8,867 bases of DNA, from the NCBI GenBank assembly GCA_003220955.1, contig QHTW01000094.1:2898-11764 (forward strand), read 5' to 3'. Position 1 is the stretch's first letter. The number at the start of each line of letters is the position of its first letter. Under the pieces are notes generated by a model, which was given only the letters and a program-made list of their open reading frames with translations, made no database searches and was not told the DNA's origin. A program made the position numbers and the translations under genes. Positions 1-7,092 of the stretch are shown piece by piece. The stretch comes from Gemmatimonadota bacterium (lineage in GTDB: Bacteria; Gemmatimonadota; Gemmatimonadetes; Gemmatimonadales; GWC2-71-9).

Positions 1-346
1 GCTCATGCAGATGGCGAAAACGTCGGTCGTGATCGCCGAGCTGCAAGGGTCGGGCGTGCCCTTCATGTCGGTGCTCACCAACCCGACGACGGGCGGCGTC
101 TCCGCCTCCTACGCGATGCAAGGGGATGTGATTCTCGCCGAGCCGGGTGCAGTCATCGGCTTTGCGGGGCCCCGCGTGATCAAACAGACGATCGGTCAGG
201 ACCTGCCGGAAGGGTTCCAGACCGCCGAATTTCTGCTCGACCACGGCATGATCGACGCCGTGGTCCCCCGTGGCGAGCTGCGGGACACGGCCGCGCAGTT
301 GTTGCGTCACATGACCGGCGCCTGGCCGGCCGAGGCTGCTGACTGA
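1..346 (+). CDS. accD: Acetyl-CoA carboxylase carboxyltransferase subunit beta, C-terminal part (5' end outside window)
   Basis: This is the 3' end of the gene for the beta subunit of the carboxyltransferase half of acetyl-CoA carboxylase. With AccA it moves the carboxyl group from carboxybiotin to acetyl-CoA, giving malonyl-CoA for fatty-acid synthesis in the cytoplasm. The reading frame is open from the first complete codon at position 2, and the ATG at 5 is an internal methionine. The visible ~114 residues belong to the crotonase-like carboxyltransferase fold. The glycine-rich stretch TTGGVSASYAM followed by GDVILAEPGAVIGFAGPRVI, then LPEGFQTAEFLLDHGMID, follow AccD closely and form part of the acyl-CoA/biotin site. 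The N-terminal zinc ribbon typical of AccD would lie outside the window. The protein ends shortly after the conserved core without the long tail of E. coli AccD. Its TGA stop overlaps the apparent folC start, as accD and folC are adjacent in many bacteria. Confidence 0.95.
   Translation, partial: LMQMAKTSVVIAELQGSGVPFMSVLTNPTTGGVSASYAMQGDVILAEPGAVIGFAGPRVIKQTIGQDLPEGFQTAEFLLDHGMIDAVVPRGELRDTAAQLLRHMTGAWPAEAAD
332..335 (+). promoter_or_regulatory. Ribosome binding site (GAGG) for the folC CTG start
   Basis: GAGG lies within the last codons of accD, seven bases before the CTG at 343. It is a normal Shine-Dalgarno match at normal spacing, and it supports starting folC at CTG 343 rather than at the first in-frame GTG (433). 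This is a short motif in GC-rich sequence, so it is only supporting evidence. Confidence 0.45.
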
Positions 347-1548
347 CCTTCGAAGACGCCTGCCAGTTTCTCTTCGCACGACAAGCGGGTCGCATCAAGT
401 GGAGCCTCGGTCCAACCGAGGGTCTCCTCGACGTGCTTGGTCATCCGGAGCGCCATTTCCCGACCATCCACATCGGTGGGACCAACGGGAAGGGCTCGAC
501 CTGCGCGTTCGTCGCGAACGAGCTACGGGCGCAGGGGTGGCGCGTCGGCCTGTACACCTCGCCCCATCTCATTTCGCCGTGCGAGCGCATCACCGTGGAC
601 GGCATACCGATCGGCGAGGAGGCGTTCGCCGAGTGGACCTCGCAGCTCAAGGCGCACATCGAGCGCCTCGACGCCAGTTTCTTCGAAGCGACCACCGCGA
701 TCGCATTCGCCGACCTCGCGGCGCGACACGTGGACATTGCGGTCATCGAGGTGGGATTGGGTGGCCGGCTCGACGCCACGAACGTGCTCACGCCACTGGT
801 CACCGCGGTCACGAAGATCGCGCTCGAGCATGTCGAATACCTGGGATCTGATCTGAAGGGCATCGCCCGCGAGAAAGCCGGGATCGCGAAGCCGAACGTG
901 CCGTTCGTCACCGGCGAAGCCGATCACGCGATTCGCGCCGAGCTCGTGAAGGAGGCAAAGCGCCGTGGCGCGGCCCCGATCATCAGCGTCGATACCACGC
1001 TCCGGCCGCGGAAGGACACGCGGTTGGGGCTGCGTGGGCGGCACCAGATCGCCAACGCCCTCGTGGCGCACGCGGTGCTGAACGAGTTGCCGGCCCCCTT
1101 CGCTGCCCCCGCGCGGAAGAACCTGCCCGCGAGCTTCGCGTACGCATACATCCCAGGCCGTTTTGAAGAGCGGGGCAAGTGGATCTTCGACGTGGCGCAC
1201 AATCCGGACGGCATGAAGGTGGTAGTCGACGCCATCCAATCCGCCGACCCGCCGATCCGCCGGCCTTTGCATGCGCTCGTCGGGATTCGGAACGACAAGG
1301 ACTGGCGGGCCATGCTCGCGATACTGCGCCCGGTCGTGGACAAATTGATTCTGACGGTGCCGCCCTCGATTCCGGTGATGCAGCGCTGGTCGCTCGAAGA
1401 CCTGGACGCGCTCTCGCATTTCGATCCCGATTTCCCGCGCGCACTCGAGGATATTCAGCACGGCGCGGGGACGGTGCTCGTCACGGGATCGTTTCATACG
1501 GTCGGCGATGCGTTCGAGCGACTGTCCGGTTTTGCGCCGGTGGGGTAG
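343..1548 (+). CDS. folC: Bifunctional folylpolyglutamate synthase / dihydrofolate synthase, probable CTG start
   Basis: FolC is a cytoplasmic Mur-ligase-family enzyme. It uses ATP to add glutamate to dihydropteroate and/or to tetrahydrofolates. Numbering from CTG 343 (401 aa), the ATP-binding loop GGTNGKGST is at 45-53, YTSPHL at 71-76, the REKAGI motif with the lysine that is carbamylated in the family at 176-181 (K178), and DVAHNPDG at 283-290, where the family usually has DGAHNP. The first conventional start in frame is GTG 433, but starting there would remove the N-terminal segment that precedes the P-loop. The codons from 343 on encode TFEDACQFLFARQAGRIKWS, which resembles the family N-terminus (TxEEAxxxLxxR...). 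No ATG, GTG or TTG occurs in frame between the upstream stop (TGA 340-342) and 433. CTG 343 overlaps the accD stop as CTGA and has GAGG seven bases before it. Function is confident; the start is likely but unproven. Confidence 0.93.
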   Translation: MTFEDACQFLFARQAGRIKWSLGPTEGLLDVLGHPERHFPTIHIGGTNGKGSTCAFVANELRAQGWRVGLYTSPHLISPCERITVDGIPIGEEAFAEWTSQLKAHIERLDASFFEATTAIAFADLAARHVDIAVIEVGLGGRLDATNVLTPLVTAVTKIALEHVEYLGSDLKGIAREKAGIAKPNVPFVTGEADHAIRAELVKEAKRRGAAPIISVDTTLRPRKDTRLGLRGRHQIANALVAHAVLNELPAPFAAPARKNLPASFAYAYIPGRFEERGKWIFDVAHNPDGMKVVVDAIQSADPPIRRPLHALVGIRNDKDWRAMLAILRPVVDKLILTVPPSIPVMQRWSLEDLDALSHFDPDFPRALEDIQHGAGTVLVTGSFHTVGDAFERLSGFAPVG

Positions 1549-1560
1549 GGGGGCTAAATT
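1532..1560 (+). promoter_or_regulatory. Candidate promoter for hisS (leaderless arrangement)
   Basis: TTGCGC (1532-1537) and TAAATT (1555-1560) are separated by exactly 17 bases, the preferred spacing of sigma-70-type -35 and -10 boxes. TAAATT is an AT island in otherwise GC-rich DNA. Transcription would be expected six or seven bases past the -10 box, at 1566-1567, which is the A of the hisS ATG. The -35 box lies inside the end of folC. The stretch TAAATTCTTG also partly resembles the TAnnTTTG -7 element of Bacteroidetes. The match is imperfect (3 of 6 and 4 of 6), so this is a hypothesis. Confidence 0.35.
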
Positions 1561-1566
1561 CTTGCG

Positions 1567-2814
1567 ATGCAAGGGAAAGCGCTCCCCGGCTTCCGCGATT
1601 TCTACCCTGAGGACCTGACCCTTCGCAACCACATCTTCGCCGCCTGGCGCAGCGTCGCCGCCCGCTACGGGTTCGAGGAATACGACGGGCCGCCGCTCGA
1701 ATCGCTCGAGATGTACACGCAGAAAAGCGGTGAAGAAATCGTCCAGCAGCTCTATTCATTTCGGGACAAGGGCGATCGGGAAGTCGCGCTCCGCCCGGAA
1801 ATGACGCCGACGCTGGCACGCATGGTCGCGGCGCGGGTTCAGGCGCTCAAGAAGCCGATCCGGTGGTTCTCCATCCCCCAGCTGTTTCGCTACGAACGAC
1901 AGCAGCGGGGACGGCTGCGGGAGCATTTCCAGCTCAACATGGACATCATCGGCGAAGCCAATCCCCTGGCTGATGCCGAGTTGATGGCGGCTGCCGTCGA
2001 CATCATGCGCGCCCTGGGGCTCGGCCCTCAGGACGTGCGGCTGCGCGTTTCGGATCGCCGCCTGCTCAAGGCGCTGCTCGCGACCCGGGGGATCACGGAG
2101 GCACAGCTTCCTGTCGCCTTCGCGGTGCTCGATCGCAGCGAACGCGTGCCGAAGAACGTGCTTCAAGAGATGATGCGAGAGGCGGGATACGGGAAACGCG
2201 AAATGGACGCGGTGTTTCAGGTCGCGTCGCTCCCCGGAGAGGGCGCGCTGGGAGCCGGTGGCGAAGCGGCCGAGCCGCTGCGGCAGGCGGTCACGGCACT
2301 CGAAGCGATGGGTCTCGGCGAGTTCGTGTCGATCGACCTGACGGTCGTGCGAGGGTTAGCCTACTACACAGGGATCGTCTGGGAGCTGTTCGACGCGCAG
2401 AAAGCGCTCCGAGCGATCGCGGGTGGCGGTCGCTACGACGCCCTGCTCAACCTGCCAGCCTTGGGGTTCGGCATGGGAGATGTTGTCCTCGGCGAGCTGC
2501 TCAAGGAGCGCGGCGTAGCTCCCAAGGCGTCGATCGAGCTCGGCGCCTTTTTGATAGCGGTGGGCGGGGAGGACATGCCCTGGGTGCTCAAGCTCGCCCA
2601 CGCCATGCGGGAGCGCGGCATCGCGGTCGAATACGGGCTGCGGCACAGCGGTGTCCGCAAGCAGCTCGAGCTGGCTGCGGCGCGCGGCGCTCCCCGAGCC
2701 GTGATCATCGGACCCGAGGAACGCCAGGCGGGCCTCGCGGTTGTGCGAGATTTGAAAGCCGGCACCGAAGCCAAGGTACCGCTCGACAAGCTTCTCAACG
2801 GATATTTCGATTAA
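1567..2814 (+). CDS. hisS: Histidine--tRNA ligase
   Basis: A cytoplasmic class II aminoacyl-tRNA synthetase that charges tRNA-His using ATP and histidine. It has 415 residues, normal for bacterial HisRS. The N-terminus begins LPGFRDFYPED (6-16), the usual HisRS opening. RPEMT (76-80) is the class II stretch shared by HisRS, motif 2 is FRYERQQRGRLREHFQ (107-122), and the HisA signature RGLAYYTG (262-269) keeps the arginine that replaces a metal ion in catalysis. The HisB signature is GGGRYD (286-291). The last ~90 residues form the anticodon-binding (HGTP) domain, ending in a V(P)LDKLL segment. Motif 3 reads GFGMGDVVL (300-308) where E. coli has GFAMGLERL, so the usual motif 3 arginine is absent. 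Retention of the HisA arginine and the anticodon domain argue against the catalytically dead paralogue HisZ. The start ATG follows an 18-base gap with a promoter-like sequence and no well-placed Shine-Dalgarno. The TAA stop shares one base with the proS ATG. Confidence 0.96.
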   Translation: MQGKALPGFRDFYPEDLTLRNHIFAAWRSVAARYGFEEYDGPPLESLEMYTQKSGEEIVQQLYSFRDKGDREVALRPEMTPTLARMVAARVQALKKPIRWFSIPQLFRYERQQRGRLREHFQLNMDIIGEANPLADAELMAAAVDIMRALGLGPQDVRLRVSDRRLLKALLATRGITEAQLPVAFAVLDRSERVPKNVLQEMMREAGYGKREMDAVFQVASLPGEGALGAGGEAAEPLRQAVTALEAMGLGEFVSIDLTVVRGLAYYTGIVWELFDAQKALRAIAGGGRYDALLNLPALGFGMGDVVLGELLKERGVAPKASIELGAFLIAVGGEDMPWVLKLAHAMRERGIAVEYGLRHSGVRKQLELAAARGAPRAVIIGPEERQAGLAVVRDLKAGTEAKVPLDKLLNGYFD

Positions 2815-4307
2815 TGGCCCAAGCCCAGAAAATCACGCCACGCGCCAAGGACTTCAGCGAGTGGTACGGGGACGTCATTGCGCAAGCGCAGCTCGCCGAC
2901 TACTCACCGGTCCGCGGCTGCATGGTCATCCGCCCGCACGGCTATCGGATCTGGGAGCTCATGCAGCGCGCGCTCGACGACATGTTCCGTGCGAGCGGGC
3001 ACCGCAACGCGTACTTCCCGCTGTTCATTCCGATGAGCTTCCTCGCCAGGGAAGCGGAGCACGTCGAGGGGTTCGCGAAGGAAGTTGCGCTCGTGACCCA
3101 CACGCGGCTGCGCGCGACCGGCAAAGAGGGGAAGGATGCCATCGAAGTCGACCCGAGCTCGGCCCTCGAAGAGCCGCTCGTCGTGCGCCCCACGTCCGAA
3201 ACGATCATCTACGCGATGTTTGCAAAGTGGATCCAGAGCTATCGCGACCTGCCGCTGAAGCTCAACCAGTGGGCCAATGTCGTGCGCTGGGAGCTGCGGA
3301 CGCGCCTGTTCCTACGGACGACGGAGTTCCTGTGGCAGGAAGGGCACACCGCGCACACCGATGAAGCGGATGCGGAGAGTGAAGCACGGCTCATCCTGGA
3401 GATTTATCGCGACTTCGCGGAGACCTGGATGGCGATGCCCGTCATTACAGGCGTGAAGACCGAGAGTGAAAAATTTGCCGGGGCACTGCGCACCTACGCG
3501 ATCGAAGCCCTGATGCAGGACAACAAGGCGCTGCAGGCGGGCACGTCGCACAACCTCGGCCAGAACTTCGCCAAGGCGTTCACCGTGCAGTATCAGACCG
3601 CGGCGGGTGGGCTCGAGTACGTCTGGAACACCTCGTGGGGCGTGTCCACCCGGCTCGTCGGTGGTCTGATCATGACGCACTCGGACGACAACGGGCTCGT
3701 CGCGCCGCCGAAACTGGCACCGGTCCAGGTCGCGATCGTGCCGATTTGGAAAACGGATCAGGAAAAGCAGCAGGTGTCAAGTGTCGGGTCTCAGGTGCAG
3801 GCCGACTTGGAGAAGGCCGGCCTGCGTGTCGAGCACGACCTTCGTGACACAATGAAGCCCGGCGCGAAATACTTCGAATGGGAAGCGCTCGGTGTGCCGG
3901 TGCGGCTCGAGATCGGTCCGCGCGACGTCGCGAGCGGCCAGGCGGTGCTCGCCCGGCGCGGCGGTGGCAAGGGTCCCGTGTCGCTGCACGGCGTCGCCGC
4001 GTCGGTGACGAAGGCGCTGGACGAGATCCAGGCGGCATTGTTCGCGGCGGCGCGGGAGCGGCGCGAGCAGAACTCGATCCGGGGTGTCACCAAGGCGCAG
4101 TTCATCGAGTTCATCAAGCGTCCGGGAGGGTTTGCGTACGGCGGCTTCTGCGGGAGTCCGTCCTGCGAGGCGGAAATCAAGCAGCAGACCAACGCGACCA
4201 TCCGCGTTCTGCCCGATCCCGAATTTCGGAGCAAGGAAGCGCCCCGGAATTGCATGTGGTGTGGCGCGCCGAGCGTGGCGGAGGCCGTGTGGGCGCTGGC
4301 GTACTAG
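2814..4307 (+). CDS. proS: Proline--tRNA ligase, short archaeal/eukaryotic-type (ProS type 3)
   Basis: A cytoplasmic class II synthetase that attaches proline to tRNA-Pro. At 497 residues, and without the ~180-residue editing insert found between motifs 2 and 3 in E. coli-type ProRS, this is the shorter form seen in archaea, eukaryotes and bacteria such as Thermus. RPTSET is at 125-130. Motif 2 runs from about VVRWELRTR (156-164) to FLWQEGHTAH (172-181). GTSHNLGQNF is at 243-252, and the motif 3 region SWGVSTRLVGGLIMTHSDDN at 274-293 contains R280. The anticodon-binding domain follows APVQVAIVPI (from about 301). The C-terminal domain has two cysteine pairs, C446/C451 and C480/C483, suited to bind zinc, and the chain ends in tyrosine (Y497), as in type-3 enzymes where that carboxyl end reaches toward the active site. 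The ATG overlaps the hisS stop by one base, so the two synthetases are probably translationally coupled. A short 7-bp repeat is embedded at 3771-3798. Confidence 0.96.
   Translation: MAQAQKITPRAKDFSEWYGDVIAQAQLADYSPVRGCMVIRPHGYRIWELMQRALDDMFRASGHRNAYFPLFIPMSFLAREAEHVEGFAKEVALVTHTRLRATGKEGKDAIEVDPSSALEEPLVVRPTSETIIYAMFAKWIQSYRDLPLKLNQWANVVRWELRTRLFLRTTEFLWQEGHTAHTDEADAESEARLILEIYRDFAETWMAMPVITGVKTESEKFAGALRTYAIEALMQDNKALQAGTSHNLGQNFAKAFTVQYQTAAGGLEYVWNTSWGVSTRLVGGLIMTHSDDNGLVAPPKLAPVQVAIVPIWKTDQEKQQVSSVGSQVQADLEKAGLRVEHDLRDTMKPGAKYFEWEALGVPVRLEIGPRDVASGQAVLARRGGGKGPVSLHGVAASVTKALDEIQAALFAAARERREQNSIRGVTKAQFIEFIKRPGGFAYGGFCGSPSCEAEIKQQTNATIRVLPDPEFRSKEAPRNCMWCGAPSVAEAVWALAY
3771..3798 (+). repeat. 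Degenerate 7-bp tandem repeat inside proS
   Basis: Four consecutive 7-base units, CAGGTGT, CAAGTGT, CGGGTCT and CAGGTGC, lie inside the proS coding sequence. They encode roughly QVSSVGSQV in the anticodon-binding domain, in a stretch that is a variable helix in relatives. 28 bases is not a multiple of three, yet the frame stays open and the conserved residues resume afterwards. By memory alignment with Thermus ProRS, the segment is about one residue longer. It may be coincidence in GC-rich coding DNA or a remnant of a short-repeat expansion. Confidence 0.4.
4280..4284 (+). promoter_or_regulatory. Ribosome binding site (GGAGG) deciding the lysA start
   Basis: GGAGG lies near the end of proS, four bases before GTG 4289 in the lysA frame. 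The alternative start TTG 4322 has only a G-run directly touching it. The spacing is a little short but the match to the anti-Shine-Dalgarno core is full, so GTG 4289 is the preferred start. Confidence 0.5.
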
Positions 4308-5542
4308 GGTTCGACCCGGGGTTGCTGCAGGCAATCGCGGATCGCGTCAGGACGCCGGCCTATGTCTACAGCACCAACTTGATTCGCGCGCAGTACCACG
4401 CGCTCGACGACGCGCTGCACGGGATCCGGCACCGCATCTGCTACTCCGTGAAGGCCAACGGCAACCTCGGTGTCCTCCGCGTGCTGAAACAGCTCGGCGC
4501 GGGTGCCGACATCGTTTCGGTCGGCGAGCTGCGCCGCGCGCGCATGGCGGGTTTCGATCCCGACGGGATCGTGTTCTCCGGAGTGGGAAAGACGGCAGCG
4601 GAGATTGAAGAGGCGGTTCGCAGCGGCGTTGGCTTCATCAATATCGAGTCCACGAGCGAGCTGGCCACGCTCACCACGGTCGCGACCGACCTGAAGCTGC
4701 CGGCGCGCGTCGGCATTCGGGTGAACCCTGATGTGGCCATCGAATCCCACCCGTACACCAAGACCGGCGAGAAGACCGCCAAGTTCGGGATCCCGTTCGA
4801 TGAAGTCGTGACGGTCGCGCAGCGGATCGCGGCTGAGCCGAGACTCGTGCTGCGGGGCCTGGCGATGCACATCGGCTCGCAGATCACGGACGTGACACCC
4901 TATCACCGCGGCGCCATCAGGCTGGTCGAGCTGGTCACCGCCCTCCGCGCCTCCGGCATCAACACGCTCGAGGCGCTGGATGTGGGTGGGGGACTCGGGG
5001 TTCGGTACCACAACGAGAAGGCGCCATCACCCAAGGCATTCGCTGAAGCCGTCGTGCCGGTTGTCGGAGCGGCGGGACTGGGTCTGCTGTGCGAGCCGGG
5101 GCGCTACCTGGTCGCCAATGCGGGCGTGCTGCTCACGCGGGTGCTGTACCGCAAGCACGCGGGCGGCAAGGAATACGTCATCGTGGACGCCGGGATGTCC
5201 GATTTCGTCCGGCCGAGTCATTACAATGCCCACCATGAGATCATTCCCTTGCGCGACGGCAAGCGACCCGAGGAGGTCGTGAATGTCGTGGGGCCGATCT
5301 GCGAGACCGGAGACTTCCTCGCGCTCGATCGCAAGCTGGTCGCGGTGGGGCCAGGCGATGTGCTCGCGGTGCTGGGCACCGGCGCCTACGGCTTTGTGAT
5401 GAGCTCCACCTACAATCAGCGACCGCGTCCGCCCGAAGTCATCGTCGATGGGGACCGCTACTACGTGGCGCGGCAGCGCGAGACGCTCGACGATCTGCTC
5501 CGCGGCGAGACCGCCGAGCCGACGACCTGGTACAAGGCGTGA
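4289..5542 (+). CDS. lysA: Diaminopimelate decarboxylase
   Basis: This PLP enzyme decarboxylates meso-diaminopimelate to L-lysine, the last step of lysine synthesis, in the cytoplasm. It belongs to the fold-III alanine-racemase/ornithine-decarboxylase family. From GTG 4289 it has 417 residues, normal for LysA. PAYVYS near residue 24 starts the barrel. YSVKAN carries the PLP lysine K55, HIGSQ is at 194-198, and the phosphate-binding glycines DVGGGLG are at 232-238. CEPGRY (268-273) and VDAGMSDFVRPSHYNAHH (from 299) follow. CETGDFLA starts at C338, the catalytic cysteine contributed across the dimer, and GAYG includes Y367. These positions together separate LysA from arginine or ornithine decarboxylases. 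The frame is open much further upstream inside proS, but that part has no LysA similarity. GTG 4289 overlaps proS by 19 bases and has GGAGG before it; TTG 4322 would start just at LQAIADRVRTPAYVY and is the main alternative. It overlaps guaA at its 3' end by four bases. Confidence 0.95.
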   Translation: MGAGVLGFDPGLLQAIADRVRTPAYVYSTNLIRAQYHALDDALHGIRHRICYSVKANGNLGVLRVLKQLGAGADIVSVGELRRARMAGFDPDGIVFSGVGKTAAEIEEAVRSGVGFINIESTSELATLTTVATDLKLPARVGIRVNPDVAIESHPYTKTGEKTAKFGIPFDEVVTVAQRIAAEPRLVLRGLAMHIGSQITDVTPYHRGAIRLVELVTALRASGINTLEALDVGGGLGVRYHNEKAPSPKAFAEAVVPVVGAAGLGLLCEPGRYLVANAGVLLTRVLYRKHAGGKEYVIVDAGMSDFVRPSHYNAHHEIIPLRDGKRPEEVVNVVGPICETGDFLALDRKLVAVGPGDVLAVLGTGAYGFVMSSTYNQRPRPPEVIVDGDRYYVARQRETLDDLLRGETAEPTTWYKA

Positions 5543-7092
5543 ACCGCATCCTCATTCTCGATTGCGGATCGCAGTTCACCCAGCTGATCGCGCGGCGGAT
5601 CCGTGAAGCGAGCGTCTATTGTGAGATCCACCCCGCCGTGCGGGGAACGGATCTCGGTTTCATTCGGTCGTTCGATCCGAAGGGGATCATCCTGTCCGGT
5701 GGTCCGAATTCGGTCTTCGAGCCCGGTGCGCCCAGCGTCGACCCCAAGATTCTCGACCTGGGCCCCCCGGTCCTCGGCATCTGCTACGGGATGCAGCTCA
5801 TCGCGCAGTTGTCGGGTGGCAAGGCGACGCCGGCGCAGGAACGCGAGTACGGCCGCGCCGAGCTCTCCGTCAGGAAGAACGACGGACTGTTCGCGGGATT
5901 TGAGCCCGACTCCCGTGTGATCGTGTGGGCAAGTCACGGCGACCGGCTCGAGACGCCGCCGCCGCATTTCCGCGTCACCGCCACCAGCGGAAATGCCCCG
6001 GTCGCGGGAATGCAGCACGACACGAAGCCGATCTATGGGGTGCTGTTCCATCCCGAAGTCGCACACACGCCGCGCGGCGGCGAGATCCTCCACAATTTCC
6101 TGTTCGATATCTGCGAATGCACTCCCGACTGGACACCGGGGCACTTCATCGATCACGAGATTGGCCGGATTCGCGCGCTCGTGGGTCCGGAAGGCCGCGC
6201 CATCTGCGGGCTCTCGGGCGGTGTCGATTCCACCGTCGCCGCGGCGCTGGTGCACCGCGCGATCGGGAATCGCTTGACCTGCGTCTTCGTCGACCACGGG
6301 CTGTTGCGCCGCGGCGAGCGCGAACAGGTCGAGCACACCTTCCGCGCGCACCTGGGCATGGACCTGCGGGTGGTGGATGCCACGCATCGCTTTCTGAAAG
6401 AGCTCAAGGACATCGAGGATCCGGAGGAAAAGCGCCGGCGGATCGGTCACACGTTCATCGATGTGTTCGAGGACGCCGCCCGGCACGTCGAGGGCAACGT
6501 CGGTTTCTTGGTGCAGGGCACGCTCTATCCCGACGTCATCGAGTCGACGTCAGCGACAGGCGGCCCGTCCGCGACGATCAAGACACACCACAATGTGGGT
6601 GGCCTCCGTCCCAATCTGCCGTGGACGTTGATCGAGCCGCTCCGCGAGTTGTTCAAGGACGAGGTTCGCCAGGTGGGCCGCGAGCTCGGGCTGCCCGATG
6701 AGATTGTGGGACGGCACCCGTTCCCAGGTCCCGGGCTCGCCATTCGTGTCCTCGGGCCCGTCAACGAAGACCGCCTCGATTTGCTGCGCCGCGTGGACGC
6801 GATCTATCTGGAGGAGATCCGCGCAGCCGGCTTGTACGACCAGATCTGGCAAGCCTTCGCCGTGCTGCTTCCCGTCAAGTCGGTCGGCGTGATGGGGGAC
6901 GGGCGGACCTACGATCACGTCGTGGCGCTGCGAGCGGTGACGAGTCGCGACGGCATGACCGCCGACTGGTACCCGTTCCCACCCGAGGTGCTCGGCCGGA
7001 TTTCCAACCGCATCATCAACGAAGTGCGCGGTGTCAATCGCGTCGCGTACGACGTCAGCTCCAAGCCGCCCGCGACGATCGAGTGGGAGTAA
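5539..7092 (+). CDS. guaA: GMP synthase (glutamine-hydrolysing)
   Basis: GuaA converts XMP to GMP with ATP and glutamine-derived ammonia, the last step of guanine nucleotide synthesis. It is cytoplasmic and works as a dimer. The chain has 517 residues, the usual length. Residues ~1-190 are a class I glutamine amidotransferase: LDCGSQFTQLIARRIRE at the start, the nucleophile C82 in GICYGMQ, and H171/E173 in LFHPEVAHT completing the triad. The ATP-pyrophosphatase domain follows, with the P-loop SGGVDST at 226-232. QGTLYPDVIES comes later, and then the C-terminal dimerisation/XMP-binding part with HPFPGPGLAIR (393-403) and the final KPPATIEWE (509-517). All key residues are present. It starts at GTG within the end of lysA (GTGA overlap) with only a weak upstream AAGG, which suggests coupling to lysA translation. 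The 3' end overlaps the next gene by 10 bases. Confidence 0.97.
   Translation: MNRILILDCGSQFTQLIARRIREASVYCEIHPAVRGTDLGFIRSFDPKGIILSGGPNSVFEPGAPSVDPKILDLGPPVLGICYGMQLIAQLSGGKATPAQEREYGRAELSVRKNDGLFAGFEPDSRVIVWASHGDRLETPPPHFRVTATSGNAPVAGMQHDTKPIYGVLFHPEVAHTPRGGEILHNFLFDICECTPDWTPGHFIDHEIGRIRALVGPEGRAICGLSGGVDSTVAAALVHRAIGNRLTCVFVDHGLLRRGEREQVEHTFRAHLGMDLRVVDATHRFLKELKDIEDPEEKRRRIGHTFIDVFEDAARHVEGNVGFLVQGTLYPDVIESTSATGGPSATIKTHHNVGGLRPNLPWTLIEPLRELFKDEVRQVGRELGLPDEIVGRHPFPGPGLAIRVLGPVNEDRLDLLRRVDAIYLEEIRAAGLYDQIWQAFAVLLPVKSVGVMGDGRTYDHVVALRAVTSRDGMTADWYPFPPEVLGRISNRIINEVRGVNRVAYDVSSKPPATIEWE

Noticed and set aside
523..1632. Long - strand open frame of 369 codons opposite folC
   Set aside because: It mirrors folC codons in GC-rich DNA, has a biased Arg/His/Asp composition and no recognisable motif, and overlaps a confident gene over its whole length.
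1567..2814. HisZ (ATP phosphoribosyltransferase regulatory subunit) instead of HisRS
   Set aside because: The HisA arginine motif RGLAYYTG, motif 2 and a full C-terminal anticodon-binding domain are present, and the neighbour is proS rather than hisG.
3878..4288. Upstream extension of the lysA reading frame to an ATG at 3878
   Set aside because: This part lies entirely inside proS in another frame, is arginine/alanine-rich shadow sequence, and has no resemblance to LysA.
5461..6486. Long - strand open frame of 341 codons opposite guaA
   Set aside because: It is a shadow of guaA caused by codon bias; no start context, no family motif, and no gap on the + strand to host it.
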